DNA of 64,000 bases. Origin: Marsupella aquatica (Eukaryota; Marchantiophyta). The position numbers were made by a program, and so were the translations under genes. The stretch spans positions 124,001 to 188,000 of the forward strand of contig OZ316895.1 of NCBI GenBank assembly GCA_973895155.1, given 5' to 3'. The notes beneath the pieces were generated by a model. It worked only from the letters and a program-made list of their open reading frames with translations, did no database searches and was not told the DNA's origin. Below, piece by piece: positions 1 through 10,189 of this stretch; the stretch's first letter is position 1; each line of letters begins with the position of its first letter.

Positions 1-732
1 CATAGGTAGATTCGGGCAGGTAGGTTACTGTTAGGTAGATTAGGCTTACGCTGCAAAGAATTAGGCGGATCCACTACCAGGATAAGTACCTGGGCAGCGG
101 GGAGCTCAGGGCCTCTTCTTTAGCAAGTTTTTAGTTTGCACCAGCCGGGCTGGGATCAAGCAATAAGAGAAGCTCTCGGTTAGTCATACCGTGACCTTTT
201 GTATATTCATGTTTCCTCATGCCTAAGAGCTTAATAGAGTTGGCCTCACGGCTTAGTTCGTAGAGCTTGTGTATGAGATGTACTGTTTGTATGGCAAGTG
301 CATGGTATGACTCAGTCAGAAGGAGTCATTTTGCTATTTGTGTGTCGCATTAACTTGTGTGAAGAGTGCCCACATCAACCAGAAGGAAGGAAAGTAAGCA
401 AGGGAGTGAGAGTTGGATGTGTCGAGCTGAGAGAGGTCTTAGCGGCTTAACCAAGCCTATTGGGGATCATTCCGGCGGCGGAATCCAAACATACCTAACC
501 AGAAGGAGAGGAAGACAAGGGAAGGCCTAGATTAGGCCGGCTACGTATCTCATGACCCGATGAAGGATCTGTCCAGTATATGTGTGTAAAAGGCTAATAG
601 TAATAGTAGAAGGAGGTTAGCAGCGTCCCATGCCGCTAAGCCGCGGAAACGGCCTCGCCAAGCACGAAACCTGCGGGAATCGGCTTGAGCTGGGGGGTTT
701 CTTGGGTTTAGGGAGCCATGGGACGCACCACA
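1..732 (+). mobile_element. 3' end of a long family-A LTR, plus orientation
   Basis: This stretch matches 14,117-14,856 and 49,918-50,628 almost base for base and ends, like them, in GGGACGCACCACA. In the other two copies the matching sequence follows the stop codon of the plant-mobile-domain-like ORF, so this is taken as the last part of a long LTR whose body lies left of the window. The base after its end is not a primer-binding site but the interior of an integrase reading frame on the other strand. It is therefore an insertion or recombination endpoint inside an older element; a 5-bp target duplication would begin CTTCT at 733 and its partner lies outside the window. A TTCCGG...CGGAA motif followed by CAAACATACCTA at 470-495 is shared with all other LTR copies here. 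Confidence 0.7.
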
Positions 733-1750
733 CTTCTCCCGTAATGTTGGCCAATTGTACGGAGCCATTGGAGAACTTCATGGTTACTCTAAAGGGTCCT
801 AACTAGCGAGTGTAAAGCTTCCCTGGAAACCTACTATACCTACTGTCATAAAGTAATACAAGATCACCAGTGTGAATACTAACTTCTTTCAACTCTTTAT
901 CATATTGCTGCTTCATGATATTCTGTCTATATTCTACTCTCTCGGCTGAAATCATTCTCGCCTCTTCTAAAGCTTCTAACCTATATTCTCGCTCCTTTAG
1001 GCTCTCCTCCGCTGAGGCTCTTTCCTCAATTGTAACTTGAAATGTCGGTATCTCAAGTTGCATGGGTACCAGGGCTTCTTGTCCAAAGGTTAAGGAGAAG
1101 GGTGTATGACCGGTAGTGGTTTTATAGGCTAAATTATAAGCAAAAACAGCAGCAAATAATTTATCATCCCAATCGAGTTTATTCTGAGCTACTGTCTTGT
1201 TCAATATCTTTCCTATAATTCCGTTTGCTCGTTCTGTCAACCCATTTGCCTTTGGATGGTAGGGAGTAGTAGGCCTATGTCTAACTAAATACTGCTCATT
1301 TAAACGACTAATTATATCATTCAGAAAATGGTTTCCTCTATCACTAACTAATTCTAGGGGTGCACCATACCTGGTGAAGATCTGCTCATACATGAATCTA
1401 GCCGTAGTAATTGCATCATCCTTCATGGTCGGTCTGGCCTCTACCCATTTAGTTGCATAATCCGTAGCCAGGATTATATACTTGTTTTGTCGGGGGTGGG
1501 TCAGTGGTTTCAGAGGTCCGATGTAATCAATACCCCACTTCTCGAATGGTGCCAGAGGTAGAATAGGGTGCAGTGGATGTCTGGTGGACGCCCTTGGTCC
1601 TCCCGTTCGTTGACAAGGATCGCATTGTTTGATAAACTGATAGACATCCTTGTGCAAGGTGGGCCACCAGTAACCGGCATTTAATATCTTTTTAGACGTG
1701 GTTACTAGGGCAAAATGTCCGCCGGCTTCTTCTCCATACATAGCCCGTAA
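733..1750 (-). pseudogene. Ty3/gypsy integrase, broken
   Basis: This part encodes the enzyme that inserts retrotransposon cDNA into the chromosome. Visible parts in order are a zinc-binding-like N-terminus with the pair CDPC in a QCDPCQRTGG context, then the catalytic core with D in GIDYIGPL, D in LVSDRGNHF and E in ANGLTERANG. This is the expected D,D,E arrangement. A C-terminal GDLVLLYDSR...FPGKLYTR segment follows. An in-frame TAG replaces the residue before LGPF, probably tryptophan, and the frame then runs into the LTR at 732, so the last part is missing. It is in the same frame as the RT/RNase H part, separated only by an in-frame TGA at 1,751-1,753. The N-terminal histidine pair is not clearly canonical. 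Confidence 0.85.
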
Positions 1751-1753
1751 GAC

Positions 1754-3694
1754 TCATTTTACCTCTCCCTTTTCTAAACACCTTTGAATCGTGCCGTTGA
1801 TTCCATGCTTGTGCAGTATGCCTTTAATGCACTGATACTGTCTGACCTTCCGCAAAAAGACTGCGGCTTGTTCTCGGCTTAATCCTGGCTGTAATCTGGA
1901 AGTGCTGAGAAATTGTAAAATCTCAGGGTACCATGTATCAGCTAATTCCACAACGAATAGTTCCTCGTCGGGGAATCGATCATCGATGCAATCCGTGGCA
2001 GGTTCACCTGTGATTCTTGAAAAGAAGTCGGCATTGGCGTGTAATTTTCCCGACTTGATCCTCAGCTCATAGTCAAACTCCTGTAATAGCAAAATCCATC
2101 TTGCTACTCTGCCTGTAAGGTCCGGTTTATTGACTAGGTACTTCAAACTTTCATGATCAGTATGAAAGATTACCTTGTACCCTAGTAAATAATGCCTAAA
2201 CTTTTTACAGGAATAAATGACTCCTAATGCTTCTCTCTCTGTGGTGGAGTAGTTCCGTTCGGCATCGGCAAGCTGACGGCTTGCAAAGTATATGGGATGG
2301 TCCCTTCCTTTCTCATCCAACTGACTTAGGACTGAGCCGATACAGAAGCCCGAGACATCTACAAAAACATGAAAATCTTTGTTCCAGTCCGGTGCTATCA
2401 TGACTGGGGCCTCTACCAACATCTGCTTCAATTCTACCACCGCTGTGACTCGTTCGGGTGTGGGTTCGAAGTCTGCTCCTGCCTTGAGCATGTTGGTTAA
2501 TGGTAAAGCTAGTTTGGCAAAATCCTTGATGAACCGGCGATAGTAACCAATGCATCCCAAGAAGGATCTTACATCCTTTATGTTCTTAGGTTGCATGATA
2601 TCTAGCCATACTGCTAGCTTACCTTTGTCAATCTCAATGCCCTTCCTTGATACCTTGTGACCTAGTAGCACCCCCTCGGTTACTGCAAAGAAACATTTAT
2701 CTGGGTGTAACTTGAGACCTACCTCTCTGCATCTCATGAAGGTTTTCCTGAGGTATTTAGCATGTTTCGATGCCTTCCCGAATACTGCAAAGTCATCAAT
2801 GAAGATTTCCATGAACTTTCTCAAGTAATCATGAAAAATATTTACCATCAATCGTTGGAACATAGCTGGTGCGTTGCAGAGTCCAAACGGCATACGATTG
2901 AAGACATAGATCCCCCATTCCGTGATGAAGGCCGTCTTGATTTGGTCTTCCTGCCGAATCCTGATTTGGTTATAACCAGAGTACCCATCCATGAATGAAT
3001 ATAGTTCATGACTGGCTACCATGTCTAGTACCATATCAGTAAAGGGTAAGGGAAAATGGTCTTTTAACGTCGCTTCATTCAGTTTCCTGTAATCCTGACA
3101 AACCCGGATCTTGGGTTTACCATCGGGTCCAGCTTTCTTGGGAACTATCACAATTGGAGACACCCAGTCTGAATGCAGGACTGGAGTGATGAATCCAGCT
3201 TCCACTAGTTTGTCGATTTCCGTTTTGACCAGCAGGGAATACTTCGGGTTCATCCTTCGAATTGGTTGTCGAAATGATTTGGCCCCTAACATGAGATCGA
3301 TTCGGTGTTCTCCTAGTTTTGGGTCTACTCCCTTCAGATCTTGGTGACTCCATGCAAACACATCCTGAAATTCAATCAGTAAGTCACTGATATCTTTCTC
3401 AAGCTCAGGTGCTAGGTCTCTCCCTAAGTTTAGTTCCCTCCCTTCTCCTAAGTCGAGCTTCCGATATTGCCGCGCTTGGATCATATTAATCTGCTTCTTC
3501 AAATTCGGGTCCAGCTTGGCTTCGAGTCTCTCCAGTCTCATACCTCCATAAACTGGAATCTCGGCTGTACTAGCCGAATCAGTTTCTCCCTTGGTGCCCA
3601 CAGACTGTCCCCTTGCCGGCCTATGCGGTTTTGAATTGGTAGTCGGCTTCCCTTCCTGACTTGGCTCTGGATTCTGTCTGTGCATCTCATCCAC
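1754..3694 (-). pseudogene. Ty3/gypsy reverse transcriptase and RNase H
   Basis: This part encodes the polymerase that copies element RNA into cDNA and the RNase H that removes the RNA strand. Recognisable landmarks are the template-grip region (KIRVCQDYRKLN), the MPFGLCNAPAMFQRLM segment and the catalytic FIDDF variant of the YxDD box. RNase H follows with a DVSGFCIGSVLSQ strand and DHESLKYLV. The reading frame stays open for 646 codons, the longest intact stretch of this minus-strand element. It joins the gag/protease part upstream only through frame changes between about 3,700 and 3,890, and the integrase part downstream through one TGA. It is functional in ancestry but not in this copy. 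Confidence 0.9.
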
Positions 3695-3794
3695 CTCTTG
3701 CTCCTGAGGGTCAGGCCGCTGTGCTCTCCCGCTTCTAATAGGGCCTCAATTTGTTCTGCCCTTGTAATCGGCTTGTATGCCGATCCCTTGGTAT

Positions 3795-5660
3795 TTAATT
3801 CCTTGCCGATGATCGATGGCGTTGTGGACCCCGTCGGCTCTGCCACAACGCCTGCAGAAAATCCACTGTCCCTGCTACTGCTCCCCACTTAGCCGTTTCA
3901 TCCAATTGGTCTACATCCTTTACTTCCTCCGGAATTCCAGCTAAAAAGGTGGATTCTATTGTAAAGCAGTCCTCGACCTCTTCGTCTTCTTCTTCCAAGT
4001 CACCTTTCATTGGTTCTTGCCATAATTCGCTGGGGGGTACCTCTGGTCCAAAGACACTTTCTTCGGTTAGGTCAGTGAGGCATTCTAACCAACGTACTTC
4101 ATCAGCTGACTCCAGTCCACTGTCGTACCGGTCTACCTCCCTGATGCTTCTTCTGCTGTCATCCTTGGTATCCCAGGATACCGTGATAGAGGGGGTCCCG
4201 AAAGTGAACTGCTTTTTACCCCAATCTTCTATTACCTCGGCTAGGTACAGCCATGGCCTGCCAATTAATAGCCGAAACGACGTAGGGTTTACCGGCTTCA
4301 TTACTACATAGTTAATGCTAAAGAAGATACCTCCTATCTCTGTCTTGATGTCGGTTAACACTCCCGTGGGAATGACCTGATACCCATTGGCCATGTTTAG
4401 CACTCTTCCAGTCATCTCCGGTGTTAGACCCCATCCTTTTGCTGTTGAATCAATCATGATACATACCCCGGATCCTCCATCAATGGGTACCCGTAGTAAT
4501 ATTTCTCCTTGAATCATTAATGGTAAAGTTGGGGCTCCTTGATCTTCTTCTATCATCAGCACGTCGGATTTGGTTGCTACCTTGGGTAATCTCGGCTTGA
4601 CGAGAATAGCCTTCCTTAATTGCTTCCGGAAGTATGGGCTATTTTTCAATAGTTGACCAACTGTTGCCGAGACTCTAGACTCTAGCACATCTTTAGCCAG
4701 GTCATAGGGAACAATCGGCTTCTCCTCCGGTGGTGTTTCCATCTTGGATTCGGCCTGTTTTGCCACGCTAGTCTCCACAGCTGTTGGATCCTCCGAAGCA
4801 AACAATGCTTTTGCTCGTTTCACATCCTTGGCAATGGCTTTGGTATTCTCCAGGGTTTCTAATTCTCTCAGTTGTTCCTTAACACTAGCCGTAACAGAGG
4901 GGTAGAACAACTTAAGATGATCTCGATTGAAGTCGCTATCTTGTGAAGGATTGGGTTCACTGGTGGGCTCATGGCTTACCTGTATTGCCGGAGCCCTCCC
5001 TTCTCCTTCCGTTGATGTTGACGAAGAGTCGATCTTTTCTTCCTGGACCTTCCCTTTATTTTTGGCCAGCCCATCCCACCTTTCCTTCCTTCTGGTAGAT
5101 CGAGTAGAGACCTGGTAGCAATCATGATCTAAATCCTCTTCTGAGAAGGTTGATAGGGCTTCGACCTCATCATCAGATGGTACGAACTCTGCCTCGGCAT
5201 CCTCTTGCCATCCTAGTTCGATGTGGTTGATTTGAACTCCTCCAAGGGTAGTACCTGGCGGTAAGACCTTAACTGGCAAGAGCTTATGATTTGTGGCCAG
5301 GCCTGCCACCCAAGTAGGACATTGCCCTAGCATATGACCTTCTTGTCGGCATCCCATACATAGCTGAGTTGGTTGTCCATCACCCTGTTTGCGTGTATTC
5401 GGGCACTCTCTAGCAAAATGGCCAGGTTGACCACAGTTATAGCATGCCGCAAATCTCTGCACATTCGGCCTAGGGGGTACTGACGGGTTCTGAATAATCC
5501 GAGGATACATCTCTCCTGGATTGTTCCTTAATCCTGACCACAGAGATGCAGGTCTGTTGGATAGGTCTCGTGCTCCAGTCTCACTGATGCCGAAAACACT
5601 ATCAGCGGCATCTCCTAGAAAGTACTCTACTTCTCCCTGACATGGTCTGATCTCGGCCAC
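3795..5660 (-). pseudogene. gag nucleocapsid end and aspartic protease region
   Basis: The N-terminal part matches the end of the plus-strand gag at 16,050-16,480. It carries two zinc knuckles of nucleocapsid type, CYNCGQPGHFARECP and CMGCRQEGHMLGQC, which bind element RNA. After a long acidic, variable linker comes a protease-like segment. Its catalytic-site candidate is IDGGSGV, close to but not identical with the D-T/S-G of retroviral-type aspartic proteases, followed by LLIGRPWL. The frame ends at 3,795; downstream protease/RT linker sequence continues in another frame. Upstream it is cut from the rest of gag by a TAG at 5,751-5,753, where the intact paralogue reads CAG. Confidence 0.8.
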
Positions 5661-6361
5661 ATGCCGAACATGATTAGTATTAAGTTTAGGACACGCATCT
5701 TTATGGTGTCCGGTTTTATAACATAAGGCACACCATACAGAGCTATCCTCCTATACTACCTTCTTCTTCGGCTTTACCTCTGCAATTATAGCCTTAAGTT
5801 GCTCGGTAAGGGCTACGATGTTATCTGGTGGCTTAGCCTCCAGCTTGACTTTCGTCTTCCCTCTCCTTCTGCCCTTCCTTTTCCTAGTTTTTTCTTCTTC
5901 AGAACTAGAAGATGACTCACTCTTGCTACTTCCACTATCCGAGCTTGAGTTATCACTTCTTGACTTCTTAGAATGTTTCTTCTTCTTATCCTTTTTCTTA
6001 TGGGGTGATCCTTCCTCCGATGAGGAACTCTCAGACTTAAGCTATTTCTTCCGGCTTGTGATATCTGCATTAATGTATAATTGAATATTCTTAATTGCCT
6101 CGGCCAAGGTCTCCGGGTTCTCCTTCCTAATTGCAAAACTCATCTTCTGTGGCAAAGCATTCACCAACCATTGAAGTTTCATACCTTCGGATGCATTGGT
6201 CTTTGTACGTCTTACCAGTTTCTGAAAGCGTTGCAAGAACTTCCTGAAGGATTTGTTCTCCTTGAACCGAAGTCGTCCCAACTTCAGCACTGCTAGTTCT
6301 GAAGTTCCAATGGGTCGAAACTCCTTAACAAAGAGTGTTTTGAAGATATCCCAGATGGCTT
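5661..6361 (-). pseudogene. Middle part of minus-strand gag
   Basis: This is homologous to residues about 150-380 of the plus-strand gag that starts at 14,926: the capsid-like helical part (QRFQKLVRRT...QWLVNALPQKM) and a Lys/Ser-rich tract. Two nonsense changes are visible against the intact copy: TAG at 6,042-6,044 for CAG and TAG at 5,751-5,753 for CAG. The segment stops at 6,361, where the 2.75-kb unit is inserted. The missing N-terminal part resumes beyond that unit at 9,119. Confidence 0.85.
6357..6361. repeat. Left target-site duplication GGCTT
   Basis: GGCTT directly precedes the TGTGACGCC start of the inserted unit and recurs at 9,114-9,118 directly after its end. The intact gag copy at about 15,355 has this sequence once (as AAGCC), so the pair is a true 5-bp target duplication. 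Confidence 0.9.
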
Positions 6362-6720
6362 TGTGACGCCGCCGGTACGGCGGTTAATGAGTGATTCGGT
6401 CTAACTACGCTCAGCACGCGCGTTAGGAGTGTCTTAGGCCGCTATTATTAGCATAACGACAGTATTTAGGTAATCATTATGGGTAAGACATCATTAGGCA
6501 ATAAGGGGGAATTCAGGTTCGGACTGGCGGCGGGTCGCTATTTGCACACCCGGGTTACGAGCATGGAGGGGCCCCTCCCTCGGGTCCGTATAACGAACTT
6601 AAGGAAGCGGCCACTGACACGCGCTGACTCAGACCGGCGGAGTGGCCGGTACACCACAAGCGTGAGCGGTTCAGCCTATGGGCGTCTAGGAGACGTCAGA
6701 GGATCGACAAGCCCTCAAGG

Positions 6721-6728
6721 TATAAAAG
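6721..6728 (+). promoter_or_regulatory. TATA box of the family-B unit
   Basis: TATAAAAG lies 108 bp upstream of the ATG at 6,829, inside the inserted unit and after a GC-rich stretch. It is well placed to drive the 502-codon ORF, or the element if the unit is an LTR. Confidence 0.6.
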
Positions 6729-6828
6729 GGGAGCCAACCCTTTGTAGTGCACCAGTCCATCAGTCCACGCGCCAACTTCGACCCCAGCTCTCTTGTTCGC
6801 TCTAAGTCGCCACTACTATCTCCTCTGA

Positions 6829-8337
6829 ATGTCGCACACGATCCTCTCCAGCTCGGCCATTCGATTCTGGACGCAGTTCCTATCTACCGGAAGGCACTTG
6901 GCCGAATCATTGAAACACGCCAACCCGCGCCGATACGAAATCGAACGCGAGTACGAGAGAGCCATCCGCCTAGCAGGACGACACCACTACATCCTTAACT
7001 TTGACTACCCATCTCAGAGCGAGCTTTACCGACCAGCAGAGGTATCTGGGTACTTCTTCAACGGAGACAAATATATCAGGTTCTGGGAAGCATTGCTTCG
7101 GCTTCCGGACGAGGTCTTCAATATCCCGGGTACGATCGACTTGCAACGACATCACTTTGACCACATCCCTGCTCAGGTTCGGGCTATCATCAACAGCGAG
7201 TCCAGCACTACCCGTTCGACAAGGTTGTCTGCACTCGCTTCGGAGAACTTCTACCAGCACCTACAGAGCTTCAGGGGAACTCGGCCATCAACCAATATGA
7301 CCAACTCAGCCGTACCCGTACCCGTACCCATACAACCTCAGGTTCAGCTTCAGCTTCAGCCTCAGCCGCAGTCTAGCCAAACCCCACCACCGATCGCCCA
7401 GCCAGCACAAGTACGCTCCGTCATCAACGCTGTGGATCTTAGCGATGATGACAAGGCTACCCCACCCTTGACCAGGCGGCCCAGAGGAACCAGCGCTCAG
7501 GGGGCCAACACTATATCGTCCCCACCCCCTGCTCTGACCCCAAGAGCGGCCCCGGCAGACAACATGGTGATCGTGGCTGACCCAGGCCCGTTACTAACGG
7601 CAGTGGCACTACCCAGGCCCGATCGAGAGGATGGGGAGGTGTCACCTTCCCCGAGCCAGTCACGGGGGAAGAAGAGGAAGGAATCCGCCACTGCATCCGG
7701 GTTACCGTTGGCCACGGTAGCCGTAGCCAAGGTGACGATGCACCGCATGGGGGAAAATGTTCACAAAAACATCCTCCATCCCAAGCATGCGGTGTACCTG
7801 AAGACTCAGGGATTTGAGCACCTCGCCTCCCTCCCCTGGAACACTTGCAGGTACTACGGGGAGGACATGACGGAGTTCGTCAGGAATTATGACGACGCAC
7901 GTCAACATACTCGGTTGCGGGGAAGGAGTATGTCCCTCACGGAAGAACGGCTTAGGATGATCTTCGGGTTACCCGAAGGTGACCATCGAGTCGAATCACG
8001 GGCTCCCGGGGGCAAGGGAGCCAAGTACCAATCTTCAAGCTTTCCCTCAGAGGGAGCAGTGGACAACGGGTTCGTGATGAGGACCTGTCTCATCCCGGAG
8101 ATAGCTGAGCGACTGGAGTTCCAGAGGTACGCCCTCCACATGATGGAACCACGGGGAGAGATCTCCGCCGCCCAGGTTATCCAGGTCAAGAACTATCGAC
8201 CTAGGAGGTGGGCGTCGTACTTCGCTAAGAAATTCCATGAAGAGATGGAGCGGCAAAGGAAGACGCTGTACATTGGCGGGAAGGCGTATTTCGCTAGCCA
8301 CATCGAGATCATTCTTGAGTGGTACGCTCGGTTTTGA
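6829..8337 (+). CDS. Plant-mobile-domain-like protein of the family-B unit
   Basis: An intronless 502-codon ORF follows a TATA box in a 2.75-kb mobile unit. The N-terminal 150 residues are aromatic-rich and unrecognised. Residues about 165-290 are proline/glutamine-rich, with a basic GKKRKES stretch at the end. The last 200 residues contain EERLRMIFGLPEGD (about 370-383) followed by a GFVMRTCLIPEI segment. The 1,210-codon ORF at 10,303 has parallel elements in the same order (VIAEVFGLPIG, then GFFRNTCTNPHI). That pattern resembles the plant mobile domain found in plant transposons and domesticated MAIN-type genes; the match is by eye only. After the stop, another frame stays open to 8,593 with a proline-rich sequence, so the tail may have been lost by frameshift. 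Molecular function is unknown. Confidence 0.6.
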   Translation: MSHTILSSSAIRFWTQFLSTGRHLAESLKHANPRRYEIEREYERAIRLAGRHHYILNFDYPSQSELYRPAEVSGYFFNGDKYIRFWEALLRLPDEVFNIPGTIDLQRHHFDHIPAQVRAIINSESSTTRSTRLSALASENFYQHLQSFRGTRPSTNMTNSAVPVPVPIQPQVQLQLQPQPQSSQTPPPIAQPAQVRSVINAVDLSDDDKATPPLTRRPRGTSAQGANTISSPPPALTPRAAPADNMVIVADPGPLLTAVALPRPDREDGEVSPSPSQSRGKKRKESATASGLPLATVAVAKVTMHRMGENVHKNILHPKHAVYLKTQGFEHLASLPWNTCRYYGEDMTEFVRNYDDARQHTRLRGRSMSLTEERLRMIFGLPEGDHRVESRAPGGKGAKYQSSSFPSEGAVDNGFVMRTCLIPEIAERLEFQRYALHMMEPRGEISAAQVIQVKNYRPRRWASYFAKKFHEEMERQRKTLYIGGKAYFASHIEIILEWYARF

Positions 8338-9113
8338 TCGACGAACCCTTCCCCGTGTCAACGTTACAAAGCTGGTCCCAGCTAGGTGGGTTTTCCCGGC
8401 CTTGGAGAGACGGCCCCAACCCGAGGCCCGAAGTCCAGCGGACACGCCAGCTTCACCCACCCCACCTCCACAGGTAGCTGTAGTCATAACCGAGGAGGTA
8501 CCAGATGGGTCCCGACCTCTGGGAATGAAAGAGTACCAAGGGGGGGGTAGGACTAAGCTCGTCGGGCGAGTGCGGAGCCGGGCTCCGTTGTAGTGTGGAC
8601 CCTCGGCCTTGAACCTGTTCATTCCGGGGCTGTCGGGTCAACTAAGTGTACGCATATGTTCCCTTTGTAGTAAAATCCTTTCCCATCATTTTCCTTCGTG
8701 TAAATTGAGATTGTATGCATGTGCGCGTGTATGTGTGTGGGTTTCTCGTATATGGGTGGAGGTGCCAGGCCGAACGCACTACCCGAGACGTGCACAGGGT
8801 GCAGCCTGCGGGTAAGTGGTTGCGAGCACAGGTTGAGGACCTGTATCATCGAATCTGGATCAAAGGCGGACAGCACGAAGTCTTAGAAGCCCTTAAGCCG
8901 GGGTCAATCCTACTATCGACTAAGGTACGTTCCGGCGGCGGAACACAAACCATACCTAGGAGGTGTTCGTATTTAGCAGTATGGGCACTTAGCGCTAGTT
9001 TACGAGAATAAGGTGCATTACGTGCTTCCCTTCCTGCCCGAACCCTCAGATTTACGAGGGATGTGCCCGTCTAAGCTGAAGTCTGAGTTAAGGCCGAAGC
9101 CGACGACGTGATA

Positions 9114-9118
9114 GGCTT
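9114..9118. repeat. Right target-site duplication GGCTT
   Basis: Partner of 6,357-6,361. Beyond it the interrupted gag reading frame resumes on the minus strand. Confidence 0.9.
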
Positions 9119-9544
9119 GATCTTCCACATCTAATGCTCTGTCCAAGGCCTAGCCTCACCCTTGAACAGGCCGGGAAGAATCTGCATCTTGATGGCCGAT
9201 TCTCCATTTGCTGCAGCGGTTCCCTCGAAATCATCCAACCATTCGTCTGGATCCTCATCTCCTCTCCCATGAAATGCCTTGTAATGAATGCGCGACCGTT
9301 GGCTCAGTCTGGTCCCTGGCCTCTCGTCTGGCCGTGCCTCTGGTTCCCCCATGTTGGTTGGGTACTCGTTTCTTCCTACCGACTCTTCTTCTGGTATGTC
9401 TTCTTCGACGCCACTTCCAGCTTCGGAGCTACCAGCTCTTTCTGCCCCTCTCAGTCGTTGTGTATCATGCCACTCGGCGAGCTGCTGCAGTCGAGCTCTC
9501 TCCCGTTGAATCACTCTTTCTTCCCTCGGCGTAAGGTCAGTCAT
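9119..9544 (-). pseudogene. N-terminal part of minus-strand gag
   Basis: It starts MTDLTPREERVIQ exactly like the plus-strand gag at 14,926 and keeps frame to the GEARPW region. There a one-base loss (GGACAGAG for GGTACAGAG) shifts the frame to a stop at 9,131. The segment ends at the target duplication of the 2.75-kb unit and continues at 6,361. The start codon is supported by identical position in the two copies, about 70 bp after the LTR end. Confidence 0.85.
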
Positions 9545-9589
9545 TACCTACGCTTCCTTTCTAACTTCATATCTCACGGCTTAAGAAAT

Positions 9590-9613
9590 GCCCCCTCCAT
9601 CTAGCGCCAAAAA
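9590..9613 (-). other. Primer-binding-site candidate, minus element
   Basis: On the minus strand the LTR end CACCACA is followed by TTTTTGGCGCTAGATGGAGG. This purine-rich TGGCGC sequence is placed where the tRNA primer anneals in Ty3/gypsy elements. The same sequence occurs after the plus-strand LTR at 14,857. The tRNA was not identified. Confidence 0.6.
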
Positions 9614-10189
9614 TGTGGTGCGTCCCATGGCTCCCTAAACCCAAGAAACCCCCCAGCTCAAGCCGATTCCCGCAGGTTTCGCGCTTGGCGAGGCCATTTC
9701 CGCGGCTTAGCGGCATGGGACGCTGCTAACCTCCTTCTACTATTACTATTAGCCTTTTACACACATATACTGGACAGATCCTTCATCGGGTCATGAGATA
9801 CGTAGCCGGCCTAATCTAGGCCTTCCCTTGTCTTCCTCTCCTTCTGGTTAGGTATGTTTGGATTCCGCCGCCGGAATGATCCCCAATAGGCTTGGTTAAG
9901 TCGCTAAGACCTCTCTCAGCTCGACACATCCAACTCTCACTCCCTTGCTTACTTTCCTTCCTTCTGGTTGATGTGGGCACTCTTCACACAAGTTAATGCG
10001 ACACACAAATAGCAAAATGACTCCTTCTGACTGAGTCATACCATGCACTTGCCATACAAACAGTACATCTCATACACAAGCTCTGCGAACTAAGCCGTGA
10101 GGCCAACTCTATTCAGCTCTTAGGCATGAGGAAACATGAATATACACAAGGTCACGGTATGACTAACCGAGAGCTTCTCTTACTACTTG
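9614..10189 (-). mobile_element. 3' part of the minus element's 5' LTR
   Basis: This is the reverse complement of 14,281-14,856 with few differences. On the minus strand it ends GGGACGCACCACA next to the primer-binding site and gag, as a 5' LTR should. It is cut at about 10,188, exactly where the plus-strand LTR starts with TGTGATGCC. The other end of this LTR is probably the minus-strand fragment 16,484-17,039. Confidence 0.75.

Larger units (their letters stand above)
6362..9113 (+). mobile_element. 2.75-kb mobile-domain unit, solo-LTR-like (family B)
   Basis: The unit is bounded exactly by the GGCTT duplication, so it moved as one piece into gag. It begins TGTGACGCC, the same first nine bases as the family-A LTR at 17,039 (minus strand), and ends CGACGACGTGATA. 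Its two ends form an imperfect inverted repeat of about 14 bp. Inside are a TATA box, a 502-codon plant-mobile-domain-like ORF, and a 3' region with the TTCCGGCGGCGGAA-CACAAACCATACCTA motif also present in family-A LTRs. No internal second terminal repeat was seen. The 5-bp duplication and TGTG start suggest a solo LTR of a related retrotransposon; a non-autonomous DNA element is the alternative. A second, partial copy lies at 29,985-30,640. Confidence 0.75.
733..9613 (-). mobile_element. Decayed Ty3/gypsy retrotransposon internal region
   Basis: Read on the minus strand the order is primer-binding site (9,613), gag, protease, reverse transcriptase/RNase H and integrase, ending at 733. This order (integrase last) is the Ty3/gypsy order. 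The integrase C-terminus has a GPY/F-like module (LGPF) and no chromodomain is visible, so it is a non-chromovirus element, perhaps Tat/Athila-like. A 2.75-kb unit (6,362-9,113) interrupts gag with a 5-bp target duplication, and the integrase end is cut at 733 by a plus-strand LTR. Comparison with the plus-strand gag at 14,926-16,483 shows several premature stops and frame breaks, so this copy cannot make its proteins. Confidence 0.85.

Noticed and set aside
733-745. GGGAGAAG as a polypurine tract preceding a 3' LTR at 732
   Set aside because: The integrase frame is still in its GPY/F-like module there, so this is not the natural end of the internal region. The LTR at 732 is also in the opposite orientation.
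6479-6805. 108-codon frame before the mobile-domain ORF
   Set aside because: It crosses the TATA box region of the family-B unit, so it is promoter or leader sequence.
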